From: Chitinophaga silvatica
Lineage (GTDB): Bacteria > Bacteroidota > Bacteroidia > Chitinophagales > Chitinophagaceae
NCBI RefSeq assembly: GCF_003419895.1
Contig: NZ_QPMM01000002.1
Location: forward strand, 682,001-746,000
Direction: 5' to 3'
DNA length: 64,000 nucleotides
This document shows, piece by piece, positions 1-8,434 of this stretch. A program made the position numbers and the translations under genes. The notes beneath the pieces are model-generated. The model made no database searches. It had not been told where the DNA came from and saw only the letters and a list, made by a program, of their open reading frames with translations. Each line of letters begins with the position of its first letter. The first letter of the stretch is position 1.

Positions 1-582
1 GCTTTACAGCATCCTAACTGGAGCATGGGTGCTAAAATAACTATCGATTCCGCTACCCTTATGAACAAAGGGTTGGAAATGATAGAAGCCCGCTGGTTAT
101 TCGGACTATCGCCAGAGGATATTGAAGTGGTGATTCATGCTCAGTCTATTATCCATTCTATGGTGCAATTCGTAGATGGATCATTGAAAGCACAAATGGG
201 ATTACCAGATATGAAACTGCCGATTCAGTACGCACTGGGATATCCTGACCGTCTGGCTAATGATTTTCCCCGCTTTTCCTTCAAGAATTATCCGGCATTA
301 ACATTTGAACAACCAGATACCAAAACCTTCCGCAATCTGGCAATTGCTATTGATGCTATGTATAAGGGCGGTAACGCTGCCTGTGTTATGAATGCAGCGA
401 ATGAGGAAGTAGTGAATGCCTTCCTGAGAAACAGAATAGGATTCCTGCAAATGACTGAAGTGATCGAAGAAACATTGGTGAAAATACCATTTATAGAGCA
501 GCCAACTTTGCATGATTATTATCAGTGCGACCGTGCTGCACGAGAACATGCTGCATCCCTGATCAATGCTATAATTATATAA
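1..582 (+). CDS. dxr: 1-deoxy-D-xylulose 5-phosphate reductoisomerase, C-terminal part (partial at window edge)
   Basis: Converts DXP to 2-C-methyl-D-erythritol 4-phosphate with NADPH, the first committed step of the MEP isoprenoid pathway in the cytosol. The open frame runs from base 1 (ALQHPNWSMG...) so the start lies outside the window; only about 193 C-terminal residues are seen. The HPNWSMG, DSATLMNKGLE and EARWLFG stretches are characteristic of the catalytic and C-terminal part of Dxr, and the C-terminal helical domain follows. rseP starts 85 nt downstream on the same strand, the usual dxr-rseP order of many bacteria. Identity is clear; nothing can be said about the missing NADPH-binding half. 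Confidence 0.95.
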   Translation, partial: ALQHPNWSMGAKITIDSATLMNKGLEMIEARWLFGLSPEDIEVVIHAQSIIHSMVQFVDGSLKAQMGLPDMKLPIQYALGYPDRLANDFPRFSFKNYPALTFEQPDTKTFRNLAIAIDAMYKGGNAACVMNAANEEVVNAFLRNRIGFLQMTEVIEETLVKIPFIEQPTLHDYYQCDRAAREHAASLINAIII

Positions 583-615
583 ATTGCAGTTAAAAATTAA
601 CAAGACTTTTATCTG

Positions 616-639
616 ATATATCTGCTAAAACAGATATAT
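616..639. other. small inverted repeat between dxr and rseP
   Basis: ATATATCTG (616-624) and CAGATATAT (631-639) form a 9-bp perfect stem with a 6-nt loop. No T-run follows, so it is not a convincing terminator. It lies 28 nt before the rseP start and could shape the leader or bind a regulator. Confidence 0.4.
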
Positions 640-667
640 TACGCGATTAAAGAAGAAATTACTTTAA

Positions 668-1999
668 ATGAGTACAGAAGAAATCTTAATAAAAGCGGCA
701 CAATTGATATTGTCGCTCTCTATACTGGTAGTCTTACATGAACTGGGGCACTTTATTCCTGCTAAATTATTTAAGACGAGAGTAGAGAAATTTTACTTGT
801 TTTTTGATCCCTGGTTTTCTATCCTGAAATTTAAAAAAGGAGAAACTGAATATGGTATTGGATGGGTGCCCCTGGGTGGATATGTAAAAATATCCGGAAT
901 GATCGATGAGAGCATGGATACAGAGCAGATGGCAAAACCTCCGCAACCCTACGAATTTCGTTCTAAACCAACCTGGCAGCGTCTTATCATCATGATTGGT
1001 GGTGTAGTCGTAAATATTCTGGTGGCATTCTTTATTTATGCTATGCTCTTATGGCACTATGGTGAAACCCGTTTACCTAATGCCAGTGTTGTTTATGGAG
1101 TAGAAGCCGATTCTTTAGGCCGTAGTATTGGTATTCAGGACGGAGACAAAATAGTGTCTTTGGATAACAGACCAGTTAAGTATTTCGATGGAATTACTGC
1201 TGAAGTGATCCTGAAAGAAGTGAAATCAATTCAGGTCGACAGAGCCGGACAGGTTATCAACCTGCCTATTCCTGAAGGCTTTGTGAATAAGCTCATTAAG
1301 CGTAAATCATCTTTTGTAGAAGCAAGACGACCTTTTGTAATAGATACCCTCCTCCCGGATGGTGCTGCAATTAAAACTAATTTACAGAAAGGGGATACTA
1401 TGTTTGCAGTAAATGGTGTGCCAACACCGTTTATGAGTGGATTTACTACTGAACTGAGAAAGCATAAAAGTGAAAGTGTAGATTTGGGCGTACTTAGAGG
1501 AAAAGATACCCTGCATGTAAATGCAACATTAAGCGATAAAGGTACCGTAGGTATAGGGGGTAAAGAAGTATTGGAACTTTCTACCATTCATTATACCTTC
1601 CTGGAATCACTTCCTGCCGGCTTCCATAAAGGAATTGATAAGCTGAAGGATTATGTTAGCCAATTACGTTTGATTTTTGTGTCGAAAGAAATTAAAGCAA
1701 CTGAATCTGTTGGAGGTTTTGCAAGTATTGCCAACTTATTTCCTGCTAAATGGGATTGGGTTGCCTTCTGGAATCTGACCGCCTTTTTATCTATTGTACT
1801 GGCATTTATGAATATTCTGCCCATTCCAGGATTGGATGGAGGACACGTATTATTCCTTGTATACGAAATTGTTACCGGCCGCAAGCCTAGCGAGAAATTC
1901 CTGGAATACGCCCAGGTAGCAGGCATGCTCCTCGTTCTTGCACTATTGCTGTTTGCCAATGGGCTCGACGTTTGGAGATGGCTTAAAGGACTTTTCTAG
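668..1999 (+). CDS. rseP: RseP-type site-2 intramembrane zinc metalloprotease (M50)
   Basis: Membrane protease that performs regulated intramembrane proteolysis, classically of anti-sigma factors, and removes signal-peptide remnants. Of 443 residues, the first membrane segment carries the zinc motif HELGH (H24, E25, H28). The middle holds two PDZ-like regions (about 120-290). The last third has the second metal-ligand segment NILPIPGLDGGH (about 382-393) in a membrane helix, followed by another hydrophobic helix. All expected catalytic elements are present. It probably shares a transcript with dxr and ends at the strong terminator at 2011-2043. Since the window holds two ECF/FecR pairs, anti-sigma cleavage is a plausible but unproven role here. 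Confidence 0.93.
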   Translation: MSTEEILIKAAQLILSLSILVVLHELGHFIPAKLFKTRVEKFYLFFDPWFSILKFKKGETEYGIGWVPLGGYVKISGMIDESMDTEQMAKPPQPYEFRSKPTWQRLIIMIGGVVVNILVAFFIYAMLLWHYGETRLPNASVVYGVEADSLGRSIGIQDGDKIVSLDNRPVKYFDGITAEVILKEVKSIQVDRAGQVINLPIPEGFVNKLIKRKSSFVEARRPFVIDTLLPDGAAIKTNLQKGDTMFAVNGVPTPFMSGFTTELRKHKSESVDLGVLRGKDTLHVNATLSDKGTVGIGGKEVLELSTIHYTFLESLPAGFHKGIDKLKDYVSQLRLIFVSKEIKATESVGGFASIANLFPAKWDWVAFWNLTAFLSIVLAFMNILPIPGLDGGHVLFLVYEIVTGRKPSEKFLEYAQVAGMLLVLALLLFANGLDVWRWLKGLF

Positions 2000-2010
2000 A
2001 ATTATTTTAT

Positions 2011-2047
2011 AAAACCAGCAAGAGGTCGCTTCTTGCTGGTTTTATCA
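2011..2047 (+). terminator. intrinsic terminator after rseP
   Basis: AAAACCAGCAAGA (2011-2023) pairs with TCTTGCTGGTTTT (2031-2043): a 13-bp perfect stem with a 7-nt loop and a short T-tract. It lies 11 nt after the rseP stop. The A/T ends make it potentially bidirectional. Confidence 0.85.
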
Positions 2048-2058
2048 TAAAAAAGCTG

Positions 2059-2066
2059 TATATTTG
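2059..2066 (+). promoter_or_regulatory. candidate -7 promoter element of ssrA
   Basis: TATATTTG matches the Bacteroidota -7 consensus TAnnTTTG and lies 14 nt before the mature tmRNA 5' end, leaving a short leader for RNase P to remove. The -33 element is poor (TTG at 2033-2035 is 23 nt away, inside the rseP terminator). Confidence 0.5.
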
Positions 2067-2080
2067 TACTTCTAATTACC

Positions 2081-2451
2081 GGGGATGCCTGGTTTTGACA
2101 GCATAGATCTTTGATAGTGTAAGCATGCCGTGCGTTGGATAATTAGCACGATAATCTGAATATTCAAAATTTAACTGGCGAATCTAATTACGCCATGGCT
2201 GCCTAATCAGAGATTAGACACCCATTATAGCCGCCTGGAGTTGTCGCCTTATGCGACTCCCGCCGCTGAATCATAAAACCATAGGGATAGGCATTCATGG
2301 TTTCTGTGAGTGAATGCTGAAACAACAACGGATAAGAACAGGGTTGGTTCGTTACGCCCCTGCCAGGTTCCGACAAAGCAATGCGTAAATAAGCATGTAG
2401 AAAGCTATCGGCGATTGTGTTTGGACGCGAGTTCGATTCTCGCCATCTCCA
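2081..2451 (+). ncRNA. ssrA: transfer-messenger RNA (tmRNA)
   Basis: Rescues stalled ribosomes by trans-translation with SmpB and adds a degradation tag. The 5' end GGGGATG (2081-2087) pairs with CATCTCC (2444-2450) to form the 7-bp acceptor stem, with one G-U pair. The T-arm GAGTTCGATTCTC lies just before the acceptor 3' strand. An internal tag frame occurs at 2177-2206. The discriminator A is followed by CA rather than CCA, so the CCA end is not encoded and must be added after processing. The RNA of about 371 nt is a normal one-piece size. A strong terminator follows at 2455. Confidence 0.95.
2177..2206 (+). other. tmRNA tag-peptide reading frame
   Basis: Resume codon GGC, then GAA TCT AAT TAC GCC ATG GCT GCC TAA, giving tag GESNYAMAA. 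The -NYAxAA end is the expected protease-recognition tail (ClpXP-type). Met replaces the more usual Leu/Val before AA. The resume codon assignment rests on family pattern. Confidence 0.85.
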
Positions 2452-2454
2452 CAA

Positions 2455-2496
2455 ACTCAGAATATATTGGATTGTTGGTATATTCTGAGTTTTTTA
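2455..2496 (+). terminator. intrinsic terminator of ssrA
   Basis: ACTCAGAATATA (2455-2466) and TATATTCTGAGT (2479-2490) form a perfect 12-bp stem with a 12-nt loop, followed by TTTTT. Confidence 0.92.
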
Positions 2497-2514
2497 ATAA
2501 CAATATTATTTTAG

Positions 2515-3159
2515 ATGATCTCCAATGAAATCCGGCGAAAACTTCAAAATATCATTAGAGGAGCTCTCATTGAGGGGGAAGAAGATCATTGCTCAGCAAT
2601 CAGAAATCTCCTTAGCCAAAGCTTTGGCTCAAATCCAACTATTAAAAGAGAATTCGAAAGTCGATCAATTCTCAAAGAAGAGCAGGCTTGCCTCTTAAAA
2701 TCTTACGCAAAAAATAATAATTTTTGGATCCAAACCTTATCCTCTGGTAATCAATATTTGACCAGAGGTGGAGAATCTGAAATTTTCCTCGCTACAGATC
2801 ATCGGCATGTGATTAAGGTCAATGACGCAATTTATTACGCTACTTGGCTTGAATACTTTAATAGCCTGGTAATACATAATTTATTATTTCCTAGTACAGC
2901 TTATGAATTTTTAGGTTTTACTTCCTGCAAGGAAGATACACTTTGCATTATACTTAAACAACCATTTATTGAAGGTGAACAAGCTGATCTTGCAAATATA
3001 AAAGAGCTATTAACTTTTAATGGATTTCAAAATACTAGAAGACAGGATTATTATAATGAAGAATTTGGATTAGTATTAGAAGATATGCATGATGAAAATG
3101 TGATATCAAAAGATGGTACTTTATTTTTTATTGATACTGTCTTTTATATAATGAAATAG
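2515..3159 (+). CDS. small protein-kinase-like protein (polyvalent-protein type kinase fold)
   Basis: 214 residues. Kinase-like landmarks are visible: a glycine-rich loop GGESEIF (85-91), a VAIK-like lysine (HVIKVND, K101), a hinge-like ILKQPFIEG (146-154), a catalytic-loop-like EDMHDENV with D190, D193 and N195, and a metal-binding FIDT (D207). This resembles the short Ser/Thr/Tyr kinase domains found in phage and conjugative-element polyvalent proteins, here as a stand-alone gene. Substrate unknown. It starts just after the ssrA terminator with no recognisable promoter, and its base composition is A+T-richer than rseP. The ATG at 2515 is the first in frame. The family call is from motif pattern only. 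Confidence 0.65.
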   Translation: MISNEIRRKLQNIIRGALIEGEEDHCSAIRNLLSQSFGSNPTIKREFESRSILKEEQACLLKSYAKNNNFWIQTLSSGNQYLTRGGESEIFLATDHRHVIKVNDAIYYATWLEYFNSLVIHNLLFPSTAYEFLGFTSCKEDTLCIILKQPFIEGEQADLANIKELLTFNGFQNTRRQDYYNEEFGLVLEDMHDENVISKDGTLFFIDTVFYIMK

Positions 3160-3402
3160 AAATGTTAATTATGACTTATAAGGGAGGTTCATAATTAAAT
3201 AATTTCTGAAAGTCTGAACGCTTTTAATATCGGATTGAATTAAATCGTTGGTGATTATTAGTAGTAAAGGAAATATTATCTATCTATTTTTCTGATCCCC
3301 CATCTGGAGAACAATACTTCAAGTATAATATTGGGAAATCTATTTTGTAAAAAAATAATCGACTGTATATCAATAGACTAATTCAAACTAATTACATAAA
3401 AC
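3160..3402. other. A+T-rich intergenic stretch without a gene
   Basis: No convincing coding frame or RNA gene is seen between the kinase-like gene and the hairpin repeat at 3403. Only a weak short inverted repeat (CAATACTTCAAGTATAATATTG near 3310) is present. Confidence 0.6.
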
Positions 3403-3520
3403 AAAAAGAGGGTGTCTCAAAAGTAATTTTTCCCCTATTTTATTCGGGTACCTGATGGGGAGAATTTTCGTTTATGCTATTCTCAGAGCCATCAAATTAC
3501 TTTTGATCCATCCTCTTTTT
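3403..3520. repeat. dispersed intergenic hairpin repeat, copy 1
   Basis: Left arm AAAAAGAGGGTGTCTCAAAA (then GTAATTT) and right arm ending in CTTTTGATCCATCCTCTTTT are inverted copies with about three mismatches over 27 nt and a loop of about 65 nt. Both outer ends are A/T runs, so it could terminate transcription from either side. It lies between convergent genes. Arms match copies at 36973 and 44667. Confidence 0.8.
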
Positions 3521-3536
3521 CACGCTTAAATACTAA

Positions 3537-3878
3537 TTATTTTGCTGTCAGTGCCTGTCCTTCAAACGCTATCCCATCCCAACCATGAATCATAAACTGT
3601 CTGATATTCTGATGATCAGCAGCATCAGGAGTCTGGAGTACTGACTGATAATGTTCTGCAAATAAGTAGAGTGTATCTTCTTTGCTCAGGTTGTTTAAAA
3701 GAGCAAAGGAAAACACTTTTGCACTACCCTGATTTTGAGAAGCCTCATTATATGCATCCCCATTTTTGAAAGCAGTAGGCTGATGCAGATATGCAGATTC
3801 AATAAATGTAATCACTTCTTTAAAGGTAAGTGAGTTGTCTTTTAATTGTTGAATTAATGTATTTACCTGTTCTATCAT
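3537..3878 (-). CDS. HopJ type III effector family protein
   Basis: 113 residues if started at the internal ATG at 3878 (MIEQVNTLIQQL), which fits the family length better than the upstream ATG at 3902. The FKNGDAYNEASQNQGSAKVF segment, the LSKEDTLYLFAEHY stretch and the C-terminal DHQNIRQFMIHGWDGIAFEG are the conserved blocks of the HopJ family. Despite the name, the family is widespread in free-living bacteria without type III secretion, and its role there is unknown. No partner gene is evident; the permease gene upstream ends 43 nt away on the same strand. Confidence 0.8.
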   Translation of the reverse strand: MIEQVNTLIQQLKDNSLTFKEVITFIESAYLHQPTAFKNGDAYNEASQNQGSAKVFSFALLNNLSKEDTLYLFAEHYQSVLQTPDAADHQNIRQFMIHGWDGIAFEGQALTAK

Positions 3879-3921
3879 GCTGAATTTTATCTGAATGAAC
3901 AAAAGTAAAAATTTAAAGTGG

Positions 3922-6288
3922 TTATTCCGACTTCAAACTCTTCACAGGGTCCATTAATGCGGCCTTTATTGCCTGATAACTTACCGTCAATAAGGCTATT
4001 AAGATTGCTAATGCCCCTGTAATTATAAATATCCAGATACTGACTCCAATATGGTACTGGAAGCTTTTTAGCCATTGGTTTGAAATGAAATAAGCGAATG
4101 GTGATGCAATGAAAATTGAAACGATTACCAGTTTTATGAAGTCGCTGGATAGTAGAATAGTTAGACTTGTAACAGTAGCTCCCAGTACTTTTCTTACGCC
4201 TATTTCCTTAAATCTGTTTTCTGCCAGAAAAGCTGATAAGCCGAATAAACCAAGGCAGGAAATAAAGATGGCAAGCGCAGAGAAAAGTGCCGTTAATTTA
4301 CCGGTTAACTTTTCATTATTGAATTTGTTTGTGTAGGCATCGTCTGTAAAATGAAATTCCAATGGATAAGCAGGATTATATTTTTTGAAGATGCTTTCCA
4401 TACCTGCAATATTTGTAGTTCTGGAATTGTTATCATTAAGTTTTACAATAACAGTACCCATCCAGCTTTTAGGGCCTTTGACAATAAGAGGTTTTACGCT
4501 TGCATAAGGAGATTCCTGGATGAAATCACCAATCACTCCAACAATTTGCCAGGTTTCTTCATCATCATAAATCAGCTGACCAATGGGGTCCTTAAATTTC
4601 ATGAGTTTTGCAGCAGTTTCATTGATAAGGCAGGCACCAGAATCGGAAGGATGATTTTTTATATCGATATCGCGGCCTCTTATTAGTTTCAGTCCAGCTG
4701 TCTTAACCAAATCACCTTCTGTAGTATATCTATTAACCTGCACCTGGAGATTGGGATCTTTCCCTTGCCAACGTAAACTAAGGCCATAGCTCCAATTTTC
4801 AGTAAGAGGAGATTGGGTTTTAGTTACAGAGGTGGCGTAGCCGGAGGTGAGTAAATCGTTTTTTATTATGTTGAAATTCTTTTCCATTTCATCATTCAGA
4901 ATGATATGAACCAGGTTATTCATATCGTAACCTGTTTTCCTTTGCTGACCGTATTTAACTTGTTGAGTTACCACCAGGGTACAAATAATAAGGACTATCG
5001 CAAAAGTAAATTGCAGCACAACTAACAGTTTGCGGGGTGCCAACATTGTATTGCTGTTCTTAATGCGCCCTTTAATTGCCAGGATTGGTTTAAATCCGGA
5101 TAGAAAGAATGCAGGATAGCTACCTGCCAGAATACCTGTAAACATAATGAATCCGATACCTGACAACCAGAAACTAAGGTTGTTAAATTCTATGCTGAGT
5201 TGTTTTCCAACCAATGAATTAAACGCTGGCAGAACAAGTAACACAACAAGAAGAGCAAATACTCCGGAAATAAATGCATACAATAATGATTCACTCATAA
5301 ATTGAATAATAAGTGATACTTTAGAAGCACCTATAACTTTTCGTACCCCCACTTCCCGGGCTCTTTTTTCACTGCGGGCAGTAGAAAGATTCATAAAGTT
5401 GATGCATGCAATCAGAAGGATGAATACAGCGATGAGTATAAATACTCTTATAGTTTCTATGCGACCACCAACAGCTTTTCCATTTTCAAATTTGTCATAC
5501 AACCATAATTGGCTTACAGGATATAGAAATTCCTCAGTTTTTTCAACGTTGCTGGTATGTTGATGAATGATGGTTTTTAATTTATTATTGATAGTTTCCT
5601 CAGAAGTATTAGGATTTAACAGCACATATGTTGAAACTGAAAAATTGCTCCAGTCTTTATCAATGTTGCCGGAAAGTGTTTCTTTGTCATAAGAAGTCAG
5701 GTATTCAATAAAATTGAACTGGGTATTGTTAGGTAAATTTTTCAGGATACCAGTAACGATATAGTTCTGTGAGTTGCCCATTACCACAGTTTTACCGATA
5801 GGGTTTTCATTTTTAAAAAGCTTCGTTGCCAGTTGCTGTGTGAGTACAATTGAGTTAGGATCACTAAGTACATTTTTTATGTTCCCGAATTGAAGAGGGA
5901 AACTAAACATAGATAAAAAATCCTGGTCCACAATAGCGCCTGTAGATAAGAGTTTTTTGTCTGGTGTATTTAAGGATAGGAGGTTGCGTGTCCATCTTAC
6001 TCTAGAAACACCTTCTATTTCGGGGTAATCAATTTTCAATGTAGGAGCCATGATTTCGGGTGTAAAAGTCATGGATCTTACTTTTCCGTTAATTGTATCG
6101 TTAGACCAAACCTGGTATAATCTATCCTGTTTCGAATGGAAACGGTCGTAGCTTAATTCGTTATGTACCCAAAGTAAGATTAACAAGGCACTGGCCATAC
6201 CGATAATAAGGCCACTTATATTAATAAACGAGAAACCCTTATTGCGCCAGATATTCCTGAATGCCAGGTTTAAATAGTTCTTTATCAT
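3922..6288 (-). CDS. FtsX/MacB-type ABC transporter permease
   Basis: 788 residues from ATG 6288 (MIKNYLNLAFRNIWRNKGFS); an upstream ATG at 6330 adds 14 unlikely residues. The N-terminal helix (about 19-40) is followed by a MacB-like periplasmic domain, a three-helix FtsX block (about 280-420), a second N-terminal-like helix, a second periplasmic domain and a second FtsX block at the C terminus with GVRKVLGA. The GVRKVIGA/GVRKVLGA loops are typical coupling sequences. This duplicated layout is very common in Bacteroidota. The ATPase and membrane-fusion partners are not adjacent. Probably an inner-membrane component of lipoprotein, peptide or drug export; substrate unknown. Confidence 0.88.
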   Translation of the reverse strand: MIKNYLNLAFRNIWRNKGFSFINISGLIIGMASALLILLWVHNELSYDRFHSKQDRLYQVWSNDTINGKVRSMTFTPEIMAPTLKIDYPEIEGVSRVRWTRNLLSLNTPDKKLLSTGAIVDQDFLSMFSFPLQFGNIKNVLSDPNSIVLTQQLATKLFKNENPIGKTVVMGNSQNYIVTGILKNLPNNTQFNFIEYLTSYDKETLSGNIDKDWSNFSVSTYVLLNPNTSEETINNKLKTIIHQHTSNVEKTEEFLYPVSQLWLYDKFENGKAVGGRIETIRVFILIAVFILLIACINFMNLSTARSEKRAREVGVRKVIGASKVSLIIQFMSESLLYAFISGVFALLVVLLVLPAFNSLVGKQLSIEFNNLSFWLSGIGFIMFTGILAGSYPAFFLSGFKPILAIKGRIKNSNTMLAPRKLLVVLQFTFAIVLIICTLVVTQQVKYGQQRKTGYDMNNLVHIILNDEMEKNFNIIKNDLLTSGYATSVTKTQSPLTENWSYGLSLRWQGKDPNLQVQVNRYTTEGDLVKTAGLKLIRGRDIDIKNHPSDSGACLINETAAKLMKFKDPIGQLIYDDEETWQIVGVIGDFIQESPYASVKPLIVKGPKSWMGTVIVKLNDNNSRTTNIAGMESIFKKYNPAYPLEFHFTDDAYTNKFNNEKLTGKLTALFSALAIFISCLGLFGLSAFLAENRFKEIGVRKVLGATVTSLTILLSSDFIKLVIVSIFIASPFAYFISNQWLKSFQYHIGVSIWIFIITGALAILIALLTVSYQAIKAALMDPVKSLKSE

Positions 6289-6443
6289 AATTGATGAAAT
6301 CTGTATGACGGAATGCCGGAGGTCAGCCAAAAAAATGCCAGAGAGCAGATGTTATTGATAATGAGATTATTAGAGAAGTTAGAAGTAAGATATTGTTCGT
6401 TTTTGATGCATGAAAATGTACGGTTATGAACGTATGGGAAATT

Positions 6444-7436
6444 TCAATTTTTTAGGTTTTCAGAGAACTTGCTAAGTTTTTCGATCAATTCATTAAAATC
6501 CGGAGCTTCATTATCTAACATTGAACGTTTCATTAGCAGGTAATCTTCCATCCATTTTTCCCTTACTTCCGGAGGTGGTATAAGTTTTAGATCAGTTATT
6601 GATGTTTGAAGATAATTTACATATTTGTTAGGAGTGAATTTGCTTCTGTGAGTACGAATGGCATTAAAGAGTAATTCATCATTTCTGGCTATTTCAGCGT
6701 GAGAAGAATTACTAAGACAATATAAGTCATACATATGCCTGGAAAGACGTATATGCCGAATTTCATTTGAAGGCTTGGAAAATTCTTCATGCAACAACCA
6801 CATTTTTTCAAGCATTGTTCGTGCTGGTAGTACTGTTGGAACTGGGAATATGGGAAGATTAAAATTTCTATTCGGAATGATATTAAGTAATGATGAAATT
6901 GGGCGATCAGAGAAGGGTTCTTTTAATGATCTGGCACCTAATTCCAGTAATACTTTTGATCTCATATAGTTTGAATCGGAAAATAGGGAAGTATATTCCA
7001 TTTCAATGATTCTGGGATCAGCATCGCTGGATTTTGTTGTTCTCACATCTGCAGTGATTACTTTTTTGCTTACTCCAATTTGTAATAATTTTTCTCTTAA
7101 AGTGAATAGGAATTGATCACCCACAAATTCAGCGCTTGCTTTACGCAGTTTTCTTATTTGAGTTTTACTTATTTCTGATTGGAAACCTAGAATTACTGGA
7201 TCTATTGCGAGATCTACATCCTCAGAAAATCTTTTAATTAATTGCCATCCTTTACTTAAAGATGTACCACCCTTAAATATGATATTTTTCGCAAAAGTTG
7301 TGCTGAAAACCGCTTGTAAAGCCAGGGTTACATAACAATCTTTTTCTAAAGCAATTGGAGAATATCCAGAAAGAAAACTTGCATGATTAATTAATGCTTT
7401 CTTTTGTTTTTCAGGCAGATTGAGCCACTCGATCAT
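6444..7436 (-). CDS. AbiEii-like nucleotidyltransferase toxin (type IV toxin-antitoxin)
   Basis: 330 residues. FKGGTSLSKGW (54-64) and RFSEDVDLAI (69-78) are the conserved nucleotidyltransferase-fold motifs of the AbiEii family (GGTSxxK and the DxD-like pair). AbiEii toxins are GTP-binding nucleotidyltransferases that block growth and cause abortive phage infection. The start overlaps the end of the preceding gene (DUF6088) by 26 nt in another frame, indicating translational coupling in a two-gene operon. No frameshift or missing motif is seen, so the toxin looks intact. Confidence 0.88.
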   Translation of the reverse strand: MIEWLNLPEKQKKALINHASFLSGYSPIALEKDCYVTLALQAVFSTTFAKNIIFKGGTSLSKGWQLIKRFSEDVDLAIDPVILGFQSEISKTQIRKLRKASAEFVGDQFLFTLREKLLQIGVSKKVITADVRTTKSSDADPRIIEMEYTSLFSDSNYMRSKVLLELGARSLKEPFSDRPISSLLNIIPNRNFNLPIFPVPTVLPARTMLEKMWLLHEEFSKPSNEIRHIRLSRHMYDLYCLSNSSHAEIARNDELLFNAIRTHRSKFTPNKYVNYLQTSITDLKLIPPPEVREKWMEDYLLMKRSMLDNEAPDFNELIEKLSKFSENLKN

Positions 7437-8016
7437 ATCGTTTGTTAAGATAATTAGTTAACAATTGTGAAGTTTTTCGATTAATTTTTCTTGCGGTTTT
7501 GATAATCTCCTTCTTGCTATAATTATCTAAAGTCGAAAATAACTGATTGGTTGATTCACCAGTTTCAAGAGCGCTAACAATAAGCTCTAATTTACTATTA
7601 GCCCTGCTTACTTTTTTATTAGATATACTTTTATAAATAATCTTATTGGAACCAATACGTACTACTTTATTTGGGCCATTTGACAAAAATACGACATGAA
7701 TTGGAACCTGAGTTGATAATCCTAATTTATTCAATGCAGATTCCCGGGTTGGGGTTATTGTGATATTCTCGTTGGCTGCAATTGCATAGGCAATATCTTC
7801 CATACTAGGATACAATATTCCTAAGTTTTTATCTATTTCAGGATAATAATAAATTCCATGACCTAATCGTAAAAGTTTCTGCTCTTTTACTAATCGCGAT
7901 AAAGCAATTCGAAGTTGATCATATTCAATCCTTCCAATGAAATCATCAATAAAGACAAAGTTACCTCTTCCTTTACGTTTTATTGATTGGTATAGCTTTA
8001 CTTTAACTGATTCCAT
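7411..8016 (-). CDS. AbiEi-like (DUF6088) antitoxin and putative autorepressor
   Basis: 201 residues. The N-terminal region (about 5-60: KRKGRGNFVFIDDF, then LSRLVKEQKLLRLGHGIYYYP) is a winged-helix-like domain of the type that precedes AbiEii toxins. The SALNKLGLSTQVPIHVVFLSNG segment is typical of the DUF6088/AbiEi antitoxin body. In the type IV systems studied, the antitoxin opposes the toxin without a stable complex and represses its own operon by binding inverted repeats upstream; a long palindrome lies 30 nt before this start. First gene of the operon, overlapping the toxin gene. Confidence 0.85.
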   Translation of the reverse strand: MESVKVKLYQSIKRKGRGNFVFIDDFIGRIEYDQLRIALSRLVKEQKLLRLGHGIYYYPEIDKNLGILYPSMEDIAYAIAANENITITPTRESALNKLGLSTQVPIHVVFLSNGPNKVVRIGSNKIIYKSISNKKVSRANSKLELIVSALETGESTNQLFSTLDNYSKKEIIKTARKINRKTSQLLTNYLNKRYDRVAQSA

Positions 8017-8045
8017 ATGTTACAATTATAATACTAAGATACAAA

Positions 8046-8082
8046 TTTTTGATACAATTTTATATAAAAATTGTATCAAAAA
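8046..8082. promoter_or_regulatory. palindromic operator upstream of the AbiE-like operon
   Basis: TTTTTGATACAATTTT (8046-8061) and AAAATTGTATCAAAAA (8067-8082) form a 16-bp perfect inverted repeat around 5 nt. On the minus strand a -7-like TATTTTTG (8084 to 8077) overlaps the distal arm, so binding here would block transcription of the antitoxin-toxin operon. Confidence 0.7.
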
Positions 8083-8434
8083 TAATACCTGGTAAATTTA
8101 GTTTTTAAATTAAAAAAATAATATTATATATTATAAATCAATATAAAATACATTTAATTTATTTTTAAATAAAATTAGATTTAATTTTTTCAATTTGACA
8201 TAATTCTTGATTTACCAAAAAAATCATAACCTTTGAGTTCCACTTTTTAAGTTTTCTTGGTAAATCAATTTTTTTATTTTACGTTTGGGTCAGAACGATA
8301 ATAATTACTCTGGATCAACTGAAATCTATCTAATTACTTTAGAGACATGAAAGCTATGCACGTATAAGTCCAACAATTTTCGCTTGTAATTTCACAAAAT
8401 CACTTAGTTATTTTACCTGATATCCCATTCGACA
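8083..8434. other. A+T-rich intergenic region with a spaced inverted repeat
   Basis: About 350 nt without a gene between the divergent AbiE-like operon and the ECF sigma gene. TTGATTTACCAA (8207-8218) and TTGGTAAATCAA (8257-8268) form a perfect 12-bp inverted repeat separated by 38 nt. It may be a binding site or a hairpin of the sigma-gene leader. No RNA gene recognised. Confidence 0.55.

Noticed and set aside
2203..2528. Two open frames (minus 2203-2454, plus 2310-2528) across the tmRNA region
   Set aside because: They overlap the structured tmRNA and its terminator and have no protein-like character.
2452..3600. Attachment-site duplication of the ssrA 3' end
   Set aside because: No second copy of the T-arm/acceptor sequence was seen downstream, so an integrated element at ssrA is not supported directly.
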